A DNA stretch of 64,000 bases from a bacterium (GTDB lineage Bacteria; Bacillota; Bacilli; Lactobacillales; Streptococcaceae), in NCBI GenBank assembly GCA_905221205.1, contig CAJNCG010000005.1:62001-126000 (forward strand), read 5' to 3'. Position numbers and translations under genes: made by a program. This document shows positions 55,084 through 63,489 of the stretch, one piece after another. The notes below the pieces were generated by a model. That model did not search any database, had not been told where the DNA came from, and worked only from the letters and a program-made list of their open reading frames with translations. The stretch's first letter is position 1. Every line of letters starts with the position of its first letter.

Positions 55084-57885
55084 TTGTCTAAGAAAAGATT
55101 GTACGAAATCGCAAAAGAACTTGGAAAAGAAAGTAAAGAAGTTGTAGCGCGTGCAAAAGAGTTGGGCTTGGATGTGAAAAGCCACTCATCAAGTGTGGAA
55201 GAAGCTGTCGCTGCAAAAATCGCTGCTAGCTTTAAGCCTGCAGCTACTCCGAAAGCAGAAGCAAAACCTGCAACACCAAAATCAGGTGCAGAAAAGAAAG
55301 CCGAAAAATCTGAGCCAGCTAAACCAGCTGTAGCCAAGGAAGAGGCAAAAGCAGCTGAGCCAGTTGCTCCTAATACAGAAAAAGCAGCAGCTAAACCGCA
55401 AAGCCGTAATTTTAAGGCTGAGCGTGAAGCCCGTGCTAAAGAGCAGGCAGAGCGACGCAAGCAAAATAAGGGCAATAACCGTGACCAACAACAAAACGGA
55501 AACCGTCAGAAAAACGACGGTCGTAATGGTGGAAAACAAGGTCAAGGCAACCGCGACAATCGTCGCTTTAATGATCAAGCTAAGAAACAGCAAGGTCAGC
55601 AAAATCGTGGAAACGATCGCCGTCAACAAGAGGACAAACGTCCAAATCAAGCGGCTCCACGCATTGACTTTAAAGCCCGTGCAGCAGCATTGAAAGCAGA
55701 GCAAAACGCAGAGTACGCTCGTTCAAGCGAGGAACGTTTCAAGCAGACTCAGGCTGCCAAAGAAGCTTTGGCCCAAGCTAACAAACGCAAGGAACCAGAG
55801 GAAATCTTTGAAGAAGCAGCTAAGTTAGCTGAACAAGCGCAACAAGCGCAGCAAGTTCAAGCAGTGGTTGAAGTCGTCCCTGAGAAAAAAGAACCTGCAG
55901 TGGATACACGTCGTAAGAAGCAAGCCCGACCAGACAAAGAACGCGACGATTACGATCGCGAAGAAGATGGTCCTAGAAAACAACAAAAGAATCGAAGTAG
56001 TCAAAATCAAGTGAGAAATCAAAAGAATAGTAACTGGAATAACAACAAAAAGAACAAAAAAGGCAATAACAAGAATAACCGTAATCAGGCTCCAAAACCT
56101 GTTACAGAGCGTAAATTCCATGAATTGCCAACAGAATTTGAATATACAGATGGTATGACCGTTGCGGAAATCGCAAAACGTATCAAACGTGAACCAGCTG
56201 AAATCGTTAAGAAACTTTTCATGATGGGTGTCATGGCCACACAAAACCAATCCTTGGATGGGGAAACAATTGAACTCCTCATGGTGGATTATGGTATCGA
56301 AGCTAAGCAAAAGGTTGAAGTGGATAATGCCGACATCGAACGTTTCTTTGTCGAAGATGGTTATCTTAATGAAGATGAATTGGTTGAGCGTCCACCAGTT
56401 GTGACGATCATGGGACACGTTGACCACGGTAAAACAACCCTCTTGGATACCCTTCGTAACTCTCGCGTTGCGACAGGTGAAGCAGGTGGTATCACTCAGC
56501 ATATCGGTGCCTACCAAATCGTTGAAAATGGCAAGAAGATTACCTTCCTCGATACACCAGGACACGCGGCCTTTACATCGATGCGTGCGCGTGGTGCGTC
56601 TGTTACCGATATTACCATCTTGGTCGTAGCGGCAGATGACGGGGTTATGCCACAGACTATCGAAGCCATCAACCACTCAAAAGCGGCCAACGTTCCAATT
56701 ATCGTAGCTATCAACAAGATTGATAAACCAGGTGCCAACCCAGAACGCGTTATCGGTGAATTGGCAGAGCATGGAGTTATGTCAACAGCTTGGGGCGGAG
56801 ATTCTGAATTTGTTGAAATCTCAGCTAAATTCAACCAGAATATTGAAGAATTGTTGGAAACAGTCCTTCTTGTGGCTGAAATCCAAGAACTCAAGGCAGA
56901 CCCAACAGTTCGTGCGATTGGTACAGTTATCGAAGCTCGCTTGGATAAAGGAAAAGGTGCGGTCGCAACCCTTCTTGTGCAACAAGGTACCTTGAATGTT
57001 CAAGACCCAATCGTTGTCGGAAATACCTTCGGTCGTGTCCGTGCTATGACTAATGATCTTGGTCGTCGTGTCAAGGTGGCTGGACCATCAACACCAGTCT
57101 CTATCACAGGTTTGAACGAAGCGCCAATGGCGGGTGACCACTTTGCCGTTTACGAAGATGAAAAATCTGCGCGTGCAGCCGGTGAAGAGCGTGCGAAACG
57201 TGCCCTCATGAAACAACGTCAAGCTACTCAACGTGTCAGTCTTGAGAACCTCTTTGATACGCTTAAAGCTGGTGAACTCAAATCAGTTAACGTTATCATC
57301 AAGGCCGACGTACAAGGTTCTGTTGAAGCCCTTTCTGCCTCACTTCAAAAGATCGATGTGGAAGGTGTCAAAGTTACCATCGTCCACTCAGCAGTCGGTG
57401 CTATCAACGAATCTGACGTGACTCTTGCGGAAGCTTCAAATGCCTTCATCGTTGGTTTCAACGTACGCCCTACACCACAAGCTCGTCAACAAGCTGAAGC
57501 TGACGATGTAGAAATCCGTCTCCACAGCATTATCTACAAGGTTATCGAAGAGATGGAAGAAGCCATGAAAGGGATGCTTGATCCAGAATTCGAAGAAAAA
57601 GTTATTGGTGAAGCAGTTATCCGTGAAACCTTCAAGGTATCTAAAGTCGGAACTATCGGTGGATTCATGGTTATCAACGGTAAGGTTACCCGTGACTCTA
57701 AAGTCCGTGTTATCCGCGACGGTGTCGTTATCTATGATGGTGAACTCGCAAGCTTGAAACACTACAAGGACGACGTCAAAGAAGTTACAAACGGTCGTGA
57801 AGGTGGATTGATGATTGATGGCTACAATGATATCAAGACTGATGATGTGATTGAGGCTTATGTCATGGAAGAAATCAAACGATAA
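55084..57885 (+). CDS. infB: Translation initiation factor IF-2
   Basis: This 933-residue GTPase places initiator tRNA in the 30S P site. An N-terminal IF2_N helix ([19 protein letters not shown]) is followed by a long Lys/Gln/Asn-rich low-complexity linker (to ~residue 345) and a second IF2_N. Then come the G domain (G1 GHVDHGKTT at 444-452, [12 protein letters not shown]) and domains II-IV. A TTG start at 55084 keeps the family N-terminus; a nearby ATG at 55080 is out of frame. Confidence 0.97.
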   Translation: MSKKRLYEIAKELGKESKEVVARAKELGLDVKSHSSSVEEAVAAKIAASFKPAATPKAEAKPATPKSGAEKKAEKSEPAKPAVAKEEAKAAEPVAPNTEKAAAKPQSRNFKAEREARAKEQAERRKQNKGNNRDQQQNGNRQKNDGRNGGKQGQGNRDNRRFNDQAKKQQGQQNRGNDRRQQEDKRPNQAAPRIDFKARAAALKAEQNAEYARSSEERFKQTQAAKEALAQANKRKEPEEIFEEAAKLAEQAQQAQQVQAVVEVVPEKKEPAVDTRRKKQARPDKERDDYDREEDGPRKQQKNRSSQNQVRNQKNSNWNNNKKNKKGNNKNNRNQAPKPVTERKFHELPTEFEYTDGMTVAEIAKRIKREPAEIVKKLFMMGVMATQNQSLDGETIELLMVDYGIEAKQKVEVDNADIERFFVEDGYLNEDELVERPPVVTIMGHVDHGKTTLLDTLRNSRVATGEAGGITQHIGAYQIVENGKKITFLDTPGHAAFTSMRARGASVTDITILVVAADDGVMPQTIEAINHSKAANVPIIVAINKIDKPGANPERVIGELAEHGVMSTAWGGDSEFVEISAKFNQNIEELLETVLLVAEIQELKADPTVRAIGTVIEARLDKGKGAVATLLVQQGTLNVQDPIVVGNTFGRVRAMTNDLGRRVKVAGPSTPVSITGLNEAPMAGDHFAVYEDEKSARAAGEERAKRALMKQRQATQRVSLENLFDTLKAGELKSVNVIIKADVQGSVEALSASLQKIDVEGVKVTIVHSAVGAINESDVTLAEASNAFIVGFNVRPTPQARQQAEADDVEIRLHSIIYKVIEEMEEAMKGMLDPEFEEKVIGEAVIRETFKVSKVGTIGGFMVINGKVTRDSKVRVIRDGVVIYDGELASLKHYKDDVKEVTNGREGGLMIDGYNDIKTDDVIEAYVMEEIKR

Positions 57886-58002
57886 TAGAGAAACGATAGC
57901 CGATTTGACTCGTCGTCAACAGCGCCTTGATGAACCCTCAGTTCTATCTAAGGCTTGTTTCCTAGATTCAAATGGCTCTAGTTCCTCTATCTAATAAAAA
58001 TA

Positions 58003-58027
58003 GCTAGGTCTGCTGGCCTAGCTTTTG
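58003..58027 (+). terminator. Hairpin between infB and rbfA
   Basis: GCTAGGTC (58003-58010) pairs with GGCCTAGC (58015-58022), followed by TTTTGG. It is probably a partial terminator within the operon. Confidence 0.65.
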
Positions 58028-58051
58028 GTTCAAAGTAGAGAAAGGAATATC

Positions 58052-58402
58052 ATGGCAAATCATTTCCGTACGGATCGTGTGGGCATGGAAATCAAGCGTG
58101 AAGTCAATGAGATTTTGCAAAAGAAGGTCCGTGATCCGCGTGTTCAAGGTGTGACCATCACAGATGTTCAGATGTTGGGTGACTTGTCTGTTGCCAAGGT
58201 TTACTACACCATTTTGAGTAACCTTGCTTCAGATAACCAGAAAGCTCAAATCGGGCTTGAAAAAGCAACTGGTACCATCAAACGTGAACTTGGTCGCAAT
58301 TTGAAATTGTACAAAATCCCAGATTTGACTTTCGTCAAAGATGAATCCATCGAATATGGAAACAAGATTGACGAGATGCTACGCAATCTGGATAAGAACT
58401 AA
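58052..58402 (+). CDS. rbfA: Ribosome-binding factor A
   Basis: This 116-residue KH-fold protein is needed for maturation of the 5' end of 16S rRNA and for cold adaptation. [38 protein letters not shown] and the C-terminal [14 protein letters not shown] are the family blocks. The ATG at 58052 follows AAAGGAA. Confidence 0.96.
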   Translation: MANHFRTDRVGMEIKREVNEILQKKVRDPRVQGVTITDVQMLGDLSVAKVYYTILSNLASDNQKAQIGLEKATGTIKRELGRNLKLYKIPDLTFVKDESIEYGNKIDEMLRNLDKN

Positions 58403-58428
58403 GAAGGAGGGGAAACCCTCTTTTTTGT
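58403..58428 (+). terminator. rbfA terminator
   Basis: GAGGG-GAAA-CCCTC followed by TTTTTTG. Confidence 0.88.
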
Positions 58429-58615
58429 TGGGGAAAAGGCAATAAAACATGCTGGGGAATCTTTCCAGAGTTAAACATTATTAAAAAGCTTTATAAAATT
58501 TAGCTTGTATGATACTATAGGAATTGGGAAAGTGAAATAAAGCGATTTTTCAACAATAGCCAGCAAGACTGGTATCGTCAATATTTTAAAGTGTAGTTAA
58601 ACGAGGGAAGAAAAT

Positions 58616-58798
58616 ATGGGACCTATCAAAGCTTTTGCTAAAATTTATGGTAATTACTTTTTGACCGTGCAAGGTATAAAAGTAATGAAAACGATAAAGA
58701 AAGATGACAATGTTATTGTCGGTCTGGGGAAACTTTTTATTGCAGATAAGCTAATGGATACGGCTCGTTGGCTCATCAAGCCAGAGGAGAGAAAATGA
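58616..58798 (+). CDS. Small conserved-looking hypothetical protein
   Basis: This 60-residue, basic protein has no clear membrane helix (AKIYGNYFLTVQGIKVMKTIKKDD... MDTARWLIKPEERK). Not recognised. CGAGGGAAG precedes the ATG. The stop overlaps the next ATG (ATGA), so the two are translated together. Confidence 0.65.
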   Translation: MGPIKAFAKIYGNYFLTVQGIKVMKTIKKDDNVIVGLGKLFIADKLMDTARWLIKPEERK

Positions 58799-58974
58799 AA
58801 TTTTTCTTGGGTCTTCTTGCTATTATTTTTATCAAACCGATTATTGGAATTGTGAAATTCCTGTGGATGATCATCTCTTTTGCAGTCCAATTGCTATTTT
58901 ACAAGCTATTATTTAAGCTATTGGATTGGCTCTTTAAACTTTTTTTGTCCGTAATTCAAATCTCAGAGAACTAG
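58795..58974 (+). CDS. Small hydrophobic membrane protein
   Basis: This 59-residue protein is hydrophobic almost throughout (FFLGLLAIIFIKPIIGIVKFLWMIISFAVQLLF then YKLLFKLLDWLFKLFLSVI), likely two membrane helices or amphipathic hairpins. Not recognised. GAGGAGAG precedes the ATG and translation is coupled to the preceding gene. It is followed by the terminator at 58971. Confidence 0.68.
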   Translation: MKFFLGLLAIIFIKPIIGIVKFLWMIISFAVQLLFYKLLFKLLDWLFKLFLSVIQISEN

Positions 58975-58998
58975 CAAGTCTTGTACTGCTAGTTTTTT
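58971..58998 (+). terminator. Terminator after the small membrane protein
   Basis: CTAGCA (58971-58976) pairs with TGCTAG (58987-58992), followed by six T residues. Confidence 0.8.
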
Positions 58999-59012
58999 AA
59001 TCTCTTTCCATA

Positions 59013-59021
59013 TGGTATAAT
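59013..59021 (+). promoter_or_regulatory. Extended -10 promoter of the DUF1858-DUF438 operon
   Basis: TGGTATAAT at 59013-59021. The BOX element at 59040-59146 lies between this promoter and the first gene, so it would be transcribed as 5' leader. Confidence 0.75.
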
Positions 59022-59039
59022 ATAAGCAGTAAAATCATT

Positions 59040-59146
59040 TTATACTCTTCGAAAATCTCTTCAAACCACGTCAGCTTCACCTTGCCGTACTTAAGTACAG
59101 CCTGCGGCTAGCTTCCTAGTTTGCTCTTTGATTTTCATTGAGTATT
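59040..59146 (+). repeat. BOX repeat element (A-C type)
   Basis: It starts TTATACTCTTCGAAAATCTC, has CACCTTGCCGTACTTAAGTAC in the middle in place of a full boxB, and ends GATTTTCATTGAGTATTA. Confidence 0.92.
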
Positions 59147-59168
59147 AGAACATACAATGGAGGTCGTC

Positions 59169-59402
59169 ATGGACAATATCATCGATGTGTCAATTCCCGT
59201 TGCAGAAGTGGTGGACAAGCATCCAGAAGTCTTGGAAATCCTAGTGGAACTCGGTTTTAAACCCCTTGCTAATCCCTTGATGCGCAATACAGTCGGTCGC
59301 AAAGTATCGCTTAAGCAGGGTTCTAAACTCGAAGGAACTCCTATGGATAAGATTGTCCGCACGCTAGAAGCGAACGGATATGAAGTGATTGGATTAGACT
59401 AA
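59169..59402 (+). CDS. DUF1858 domain protein
   Basis: This 77-residue protein consists of one DUF1858 domain (IIDVSIPVAEVVDKHPEVLEILVELGFKPLANP... RTLEANGYEVIGLD). These domains are usually coupled to DUF438/hemerythrin proteins. The ATG at 59169 follows GGAGG; an ATG at 59157 lies ahead of it. The stop overlaps the next start (TAATGG). Role unknown, possibly redox or nitric-oxide related through its partner. Confidence 0.85.
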   Translation: MDNIIDVSIPVAEVVDKHPEVLEILVELGFKPLANPLMRNTVGRKVSLKQGSKLEGTPMDKIVRTLEANGYEVIGLD

Positions 59403-60736
59403 TGGCAGATGAACGGATTCATATCCTACGGGATATTTTGTTAGAATTGCATAATGGCGCCTCTCCTGAGTCGGTTCAGGAACGCTTTGATGCGACCTTT
59501 ACAGGCGTATCGGCCATCGAGATTTCCCTTATGGAGCACGAGCTGATGAATTCAGACTCAGGTGTCACCTTTGAAGATGTCATGGAGCTATGCGATGTCC
59601 ATGCCAATCTTTTTAAAAATGCTGTTAAGGGTGTCGAAGTGGAGGATACCGAACACCCTGGCCACCCAGTTCGGGTCTTCAAGGATGAAAATCTGGCTCT
59701 CCGCGCTGCCTTGATTCGCATTCGGAGATTGTTAGATACCTATGAGTCTATGGAAGACGAGGAAATGCTTGCGGAGATGCGCAAGGGTTTGGTTCGTCAA
59801 ATGGGGCTTTTGGGGCAATTTGACATCCACTACCAGCGCAAGGAAGAGCTCTTTTTCCCCATCATGGAGCGTTATGGTCACGATTCACCTCCTAAGGTCA
59901 TGTGGGGAGTAGATGACCAGATTAGGGAACTCTTTCAAACAGCTTTAGCGACAGCCAAGTCACTACCTGAAGTGCCGATTTCTACTGTAAAAGAAGATTT
60001 TGAAGCCTTTGCGACAGAGTTTGAAAGTATGATTTTCAAGGAAGAGTCCATCCTTCTCATGATTCTCCTTGAGTCCTTCACTCAGGACGACTGGATTCAG
60101 ATTGCTGGGGAGAGTGATGCCTACGGCTATGCTATCATCCGCCCGTCTGAGAAATGGGTGCCAGAAAGACAGAGTTTTGTTGAGGAAAAGAGTACAGAGG
60201 AGCCTATTCAGTTAGAAACGGCAGAGGGGCAAGTTCAACAAGTTATCGATACGCCAGAAGGCCAGTTCACCATTACCTTTACCCCTAAGGAAAAGGAAGC
60301 AGTGTTGGACCGTCATAGTCCACAGGCTTTTGGCAATGGCTATCTCTCAGTCGAGCAGGCCAATCTCATCCTCAATCACCTCCCTATGGAGATCACCTTT
60401 GTCAATAAAGACGACATTTTCCAGTATTACAATGACAATGCGCCAGCTGATGAGATGATTTTCAAACGGACACCGTCCCAAGTCGGGCGCAATGTAGAAC
60501 TTTGCCATCCACCTAAGTACTTGGACAAGGTCAAGACTATCATGAAGGGACTTCGTGAGGGAGTTAAGGACAAGTATGAAATGTGGTTCAAGTCTGAGTC
60601 GCGAGGTAAGTTTGTCCACATCACCTATGCTGCAGTACACGATGAGAACGGAGAATTTCAGGGAGTGCTGGAGTATGTTCAGGATATCCAGCCCTACCGA
60701 GAGATTGACACGGACTATTTCCGTGGATTAGAATAA
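59402..60736 (+). CDS. DUF438-hemerythrin-PAS domain protein
   Basis: This 444-residue cytoplasmic protein has three parts. An N-terminal DUF438 (residues 1-75) and a hemerythrin-like four-helix domain (~75-230; HANLFKNAV, HYQRKEELFFPIMERYGHDSPPKVMW supply metal-ligand His/Glu) are followed by a C-terminal PAS domain (~315-440; LPMEITFVNKDDIFQYYN, VQDIQPYR). Homologues are proposed to sense oxygen or nitric oxide through a di-iron centre. It is coupled to DUF1858. Confidence 0.88.
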   Translation: MADERIHILRDILLELHNGASPESVQERFDATFTGVSAIEISLMEHELMNSDSGVTFEDVMELCDVHANLFKNAVKGVEVEDTEHPGHPVRVFKDENLALRAALIRIRRLLDTYESMEDEEMLAEMRKGLVRQMGLLGQFDIHYQRKEELFFPIMERYGHDSPPKVMWGVDDQIRELFQTALATAKSLPEVPISTVKEDFEAFATEFESMIFKEESILLMILLESFTQDDWIQIAGESDAYGYAIIRPSEKWVPERQSFVEEKSTEEPIQLETAEGQVQQVIDTPEGQFTITFTPKEKEAVLDRHSPQAFGNGYLSVEQANLILNHLPMEITFVNKDDIFQYYNDNAPADEMIFKRTPSQVGRNVELCHPPKYLDKVKTIMKGLREGVKDKYEMWFKSESRGKFVHITYAAVHDENGEFQGVLEYVQDIQPYREIDTDYFRGLE

Positions 60737-60745
60737 GGAGAAAAA

Positions 60746-61000
60746 ATGAGTTACGAACAAGAATTTATGAAGGAATTTGAAGCTTGGGTCAATACCCAGA
60801 TTATGATCAACGACATGGCACATAAGGAAAGTCAAAAGGTCTATGAAGAAGACCAAGACGAGCGTGCCAAAGATGCCATGATTCGTTACGAAAGCCGCTT
60901 GGATGCTTATCAGTTCTTGCTTGGTAAGTTTGAAAATTTCAAAGCAGGCAAGGGATTTCATGATTTACCAGAAGGCTTGTTTGGTGAGCGAAATTATTAA
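60746..61000 (+). CDS. DUF1912 family protein
   Basis: This 84-residue, acidic, mostly helical protein (SYEQEFMKEFEAWVNTQIMINDMAHKESQKVYEEDQDERAKDAMIRYESRLDAYQFLLGK) resembles the streptococcal DUF1912 family. No function known. AAGGAGAAAA precedes the ATG. It is the last gene of the DUF1858-DUF438 operon. Confidence 0.8.
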   Translation: MSYEQEFMKEFEAWVNTQIMINDMAHKESQKVYEEDQDERAKDAMIRYESRLDAYQFLLGKFENFKAGKGFHDLPEGLFGERNY

Positions 61001-61009
61001 TTGCTTAGA

Positions 61010-61043
61010 TAAAAAAGTGCAGTTATAAGAACCGCACTTTTTA
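61010..61043. terminator. Bidirectional terminator
   Basis: AAAAAAGTGC and GCACTTTTTA (about 61010-61041) with an added GT/AC pair. It lies between the converging DUF1912 and DUF898-like genes. Confidence 0.8.
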
Positions 61044-61045
61044 TG

Positions 61046-61351
61046 TTATACGTGGTGTGTATGTTTGGTAATCCATTGTTCCATTTTGATGTTCAACCAG
61101 AATGAATAAATTCCAAGTGTGATGATACAGAGTAAGAACCATTTAATCCAGTTTCCAAATAACTGGGCACCTGTACCATCAAAGTAGAGGCGACGTCCGT
61201 CAATGACGGTATGTTTGATTTTCCAATTTTGCATGAGACAAACAGCCCATGGAGTTGCTATTCCTAAAGTAAGGACAATAATGATGAATGATAAAATGGA
61301 GTAACCAATATAACTCAAGAGTCCACCATCAAAGTAACTTTCAGTATTCAT
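61046..61351 (-). CDS. DUF898-like membrane protein
   Basis: This 101-residue protein has two membrane helices (LSYIGYSILSFIIIVLTLGIATPWAVCLM and WIKWFLLCIITLGIYSFWL) that both contain the T-L-G-I repeat of DUF898/YjgN proteins. Between them is the loop KIKHTVIDGRRLYFDGTGAQLFG. Function unknown. It is monocistronic on the minus strand. Confidence 0.78.
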   Translation of the reverse strand: MNTESYFDGGLLSYIGYSILSFIIIVLTLGIATPWAVCLMQNWKIKHTVIDGRRLYFDGTGAQLFGNWIKWFLLCIITLGIYSFWLNIKMEQWITKHTHHV

Positions 61352-61485
61352 AAATTCATCTCCGTCAGCTTTTAGTGTGAATCAGTTTTGCACATTGAGG
61401 TATATTTTATCAACTTGTTAAACCATTGTCAATTTTTTCTAGGAGTAGGAAAAAACTGATTTTTATTCTAATTATATTTCATTTC

Positions 61486-61514
61486 TTGATTTTTCGCCGA
61501 AATCTTGATAGAAT
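61486..61514 (+). promoter_or_regulatory. Promoter of the HhH protein gene
   Basis: TTGATT at 61486-61491, a 17-base spacer and TAGAAT at 61509-61514. A small hairpin CCTTGT/ACAGGG with a T6 run (about 61530-61551) lies between it and the gene and may attenuate transcription. Confidence 0.65.
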
Positions 61515-61567
61515 ATTTATATTAAATCCTTGTCAGAACAGGGGTTTTTTATTGAAAGGATTTTATC

Positions 61568-61963
61568 ATGTCAAAGAAACTCAATCGTAAAAAACAATTA
61601 CGAAATAGCCTCCGTCGTGCAGGTGCCTTTTCAAGTACTGTGACTAAGGTTGTAGAAGAGACAAAGAAAGTCGTGAAACGTGCAGAGCAATCAGCGAGCG
61701 AAGCTGGTAAGGCTGTTTCTAAAAAAGTTGAACAAGCAGTAGAAGCTACCAAAGAGCAAGCTCAAAAAGTAGCCAATTCTGTAGAAGATTTTGCAGCTAA
61801 CCTAGGTGGACTTCCACTTGACCGTGCCAAAACTTTCTATGATGAAGGTATCAAGTCTGCTTCAGATTTCAAAAACTGGACTGAAAAAGAACTCCTTGCC
61901 TTGAAAGGAATCGGCCCAGCTACTATCAAGAAATTGAAAGAAAATGGTATCAAGTTCAAGTAA
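61568..61963 (+). CDS. Coiled-coil protein with C-terminal helix-hairpin-helix
   Basis: This 131-residue protein has a very basic N-terminus (SKKLNRKKQLRNSLRRAG), then an Ala/Lys/Glu-rich helix (~25-80). A helix-hairpin-helix DNA-binding motif closes it (FKNWTEKELLALKGIGPATIKKLKENGI). The layout suggests a small nucleoid- or DNA-associated protein; role unknown. GAAAGGA precedes the ATG. Confidence 0.75.
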   Translation: MSKKLNRKKQLRNSLRRAGAFSSTVTKVVEETKKVVKRAEQSASEAGKAVSKKVEQAVEATKEQAQKVANSVEDFAANLGGLPLDRAKTFYDEGIKSASDFKNWTEKELLALKGIGPATIKKLKENGIKFK

Positions 61964-61976
61964 TCTTTCTAGAGTC

Positions 61977-62005
61977 TTGCATTTCCGAAAAAATCTTGCT
62001 ACAAT
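61977..62005 (+). promoter_or_regulatory. Promoter of the T-box operon
   Basis: TTGCAT at 61977-61982, a 17-base spacer and TACAAT at 62000-62005. Confidence 0.8.
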
Positions 62006-62009
62006 AGAG

Positions 62010-62222
62010 CCATTAGAGGTGTTTTGAATCCCACATTTTACAGAAAGTGGCGGCGCTGAGAAGTCCACAAATGTGTCAAAACTAGTTGCTAATGGATGAA
62101 AAATTGAAATAAAAGTGTCTTTTTGCTTTAAAGACGAGAGTTGCGGGCAACTGCCCGAAATTGGGTGGTACCGCGGATAAATACATTCGTCCCTGTCATG
62201 TAGATGGCAGGGCTTTTCTTTT
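62010..62222 (+). promoter_or_regulatory. T-box riboswitch leader, probably valine-specific
   Basis: Stem I is closed by CCATTAG (62013-62019) with CTAATGG (about 62089-62095). The base before the closing strand reads GTT-G, a plausible Val specifier codon (GUU). The T-box core GGTGGTACCGCGG is at 62164-62176. The terminator stem CCCTGTCAT/ATGGCAGGG (62191-62212) is followed by TTTTCTTTTG. Uncharged tRNA-Val should stabilise the antiterminator. The operon ends in valS, which supports valine specificity. Confidence 0.88.
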
Positions 62223-62246
62223 GCGTCTTAGTAAAAGGAGGTTGTT

Positions 62247-62825
62247 ATGAAGCAATCTTTTAAAACAAGTAAACTCTACTATGGATTTCCTATCTTCATT
62301 TTGGGGTATCAGGATCAGAATTTTGGGCACAATATCACGACCTGCAGTTCCTCCTATAGCTTGGGAGATTGGCTAGTCATTGGTGTTGGTGCTGAGGAAA
62401 ATGCGGCTGAGCAAATCAAGCATTACCAGAAGTTTACTGTGAATATCCCTGATGAAAATCTCATGCTCGAGATGGAGCAGGCTGGTTTTATCAGCCATCG
62501 AGAGAAATTGAAACACCTGGGGCTAGACTACGAGATTTCTGAACGGAGTCAGGCACCGATTTTAAATCCCTGTCCAGTCGTTTTAGAATGTCAAGTTGAT
62601 AGAATTATTGATGAAGACGGTATTTGTCACATCTTTGCCAAGATTATCGAACGACTAGCTGATCCAGAACTTTTGGATGACAAGGGGCATTTTAAGAATG
62701 ACCGTTTTGCGCCGACTTACTTTATGGGGGATGGCCACCAGCGCGTTTATCGCTATTTAGATGACAGAGTAGACCCTATGGGAAGCTTCATTAAGAAAGC
62801 GAGGAAAAAGGATGGCAAGAACTGA
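62247..62825 (+). CDS. Flavin reductase-like (FMN-binding) protein
   Basis: This 192-residue protein resembles the flavin reductase-like domain family: FPIFILGYQDQNFGHNITTCSSSYSLGDWLVIGVG near the N-terminus, then FTVNIPDENLM and ECQVDRIIDEDGICHIFAKIIE. It probably binds FMN; substrate unknown. AAAGGAGG precedes the ATG. It is the first gene after the T-box, so it is expected to rise on valine starvation together with valS. Confidence 0.78.
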   Translation: MKQSFKTSKLYYGFPIFILGYQDQNFGHNITTCSSSYSLGDWLVIGVGAEENAAEQIKHYQKFTVNIPDENLMLEMEQAGFISHREKLKHLGLDYEISERSQAPILNPCPVVLECQVDRIIDEDGICHIFAKIIERLADPELLDDKGHFKNDRFAPTYFMGDGHQRVYRYLDDRVDPMGSFIKKARKKDGKN

Positions 62826-62895
62826 ACTGCCAGAACGCTTGGAAACAGAACGTCTCATTTTACGAGTCCGGACTGTGACGGATGCTGAGGAGTGA
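62812..62895 (+). pseudogene. Truncated GNAT acetyltransferase remnant
   Basis: Starting at an ATG with GAGGAAAAAGG upstream, 27 codons encode an N-terminus typical of RimJ-type GNAT acetyltransferases (LPERLETERLILRVRTVTDAEE), then a TGA. No acetyl-CoA-binding part follows in any frame; the next gene begins 15 bases later. It overlaps the end of the flavin reductase-like gene. It is best read as the 5' end of a gene whose remainder was replaced or deleted. Confidence 0.75.
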
Positions 62896-62910
62896 GTGGG
62901 AGGTGATTTG

Positions 62911-63489
62911 ATGCATCTTTTCATCATTGGAGCTCCAGCTTCTGGGAAAATGACGATTGGTCAAGAACTGTCTCGGTTGACGAATGTTACCCTCTTTTAT
63001 AACCATCAAGCCATCGATTTTGCACTAGAAATCTATCAGGATTATACCGAGGAGATGTGGGAATTTGTTCGTGGAATTACCTTTTCTTTCCTTGGAGCTA
63101 GCGCTAGAAATCAGCGATATGTGATTTTAACAGACGTGATTGATTTTTCAAATCAGTACCAGATGATGTATTTGAAGCAAATTCAAGATTTGTTGAATGG
63201 CTATCATCAAGAGATTCTTTTTGTTGAATTGGAAACAAGCCTTGAAGAGCGCTTACGTCGAAATCGAACGGAGAATCGATTAAAGCACAAACCCTTAAAA
63301 CGACATATTAAGGTATCTGAAAGAGAAATTTTAGAGACTGCTGAAACACTTCAATTAAATTCCCAACATCAACCCAATGAGTTGCACCACTACTTTAAAA
63401 TAAATAATACGAATCTGTCTGCAGAAGAGGTTGCTAAGCAGATTCAAGATAAAATGAATACAATAGAGAAAGGACAAACACATGTCTAA
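62911..63489 (+). CDS. P-loop kinase-like protein
   Basis: This 192-residue P-loop NTPase has Walker [10 protein letters not shown] (residues 7-15) and a nucleoside/shikimate-kinase-like layout ([42 protein letters not shown] lid-like region). Such proteins often phosphorylate small molecules; substrate not identifiable. GGGAGGTGATTTG precedes the ATG. It overlaps valS by eight bases. It sits where an acetyltransferase gene appears to have been interrupted. Confidence 0.8.
   Translation: MHLFIIGAPASGKMTIGQELSRLTNVTLFYNHQAIDFALEIYQDYTEEMWEFVRGITFSFLGASARNQRYVILTDVIDFSNQYQMMYLKQIQDLLNGYHQEILFVELETSLEERLRRNRTENRLKHKPLKRHIKVSEREILETAETLQLNSQHQPNELHHYFKINNTNLSAEEVAKQIQDKMNTIEKGQTHV

Noticed and set aside
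55825..56676. Long (283-codon) minus-strand frame opposite infB
   Set aside because: It is created by the biased codon use and Gln/Asn/Lys repeats of infB; there is no start signal and no recognisable protein.
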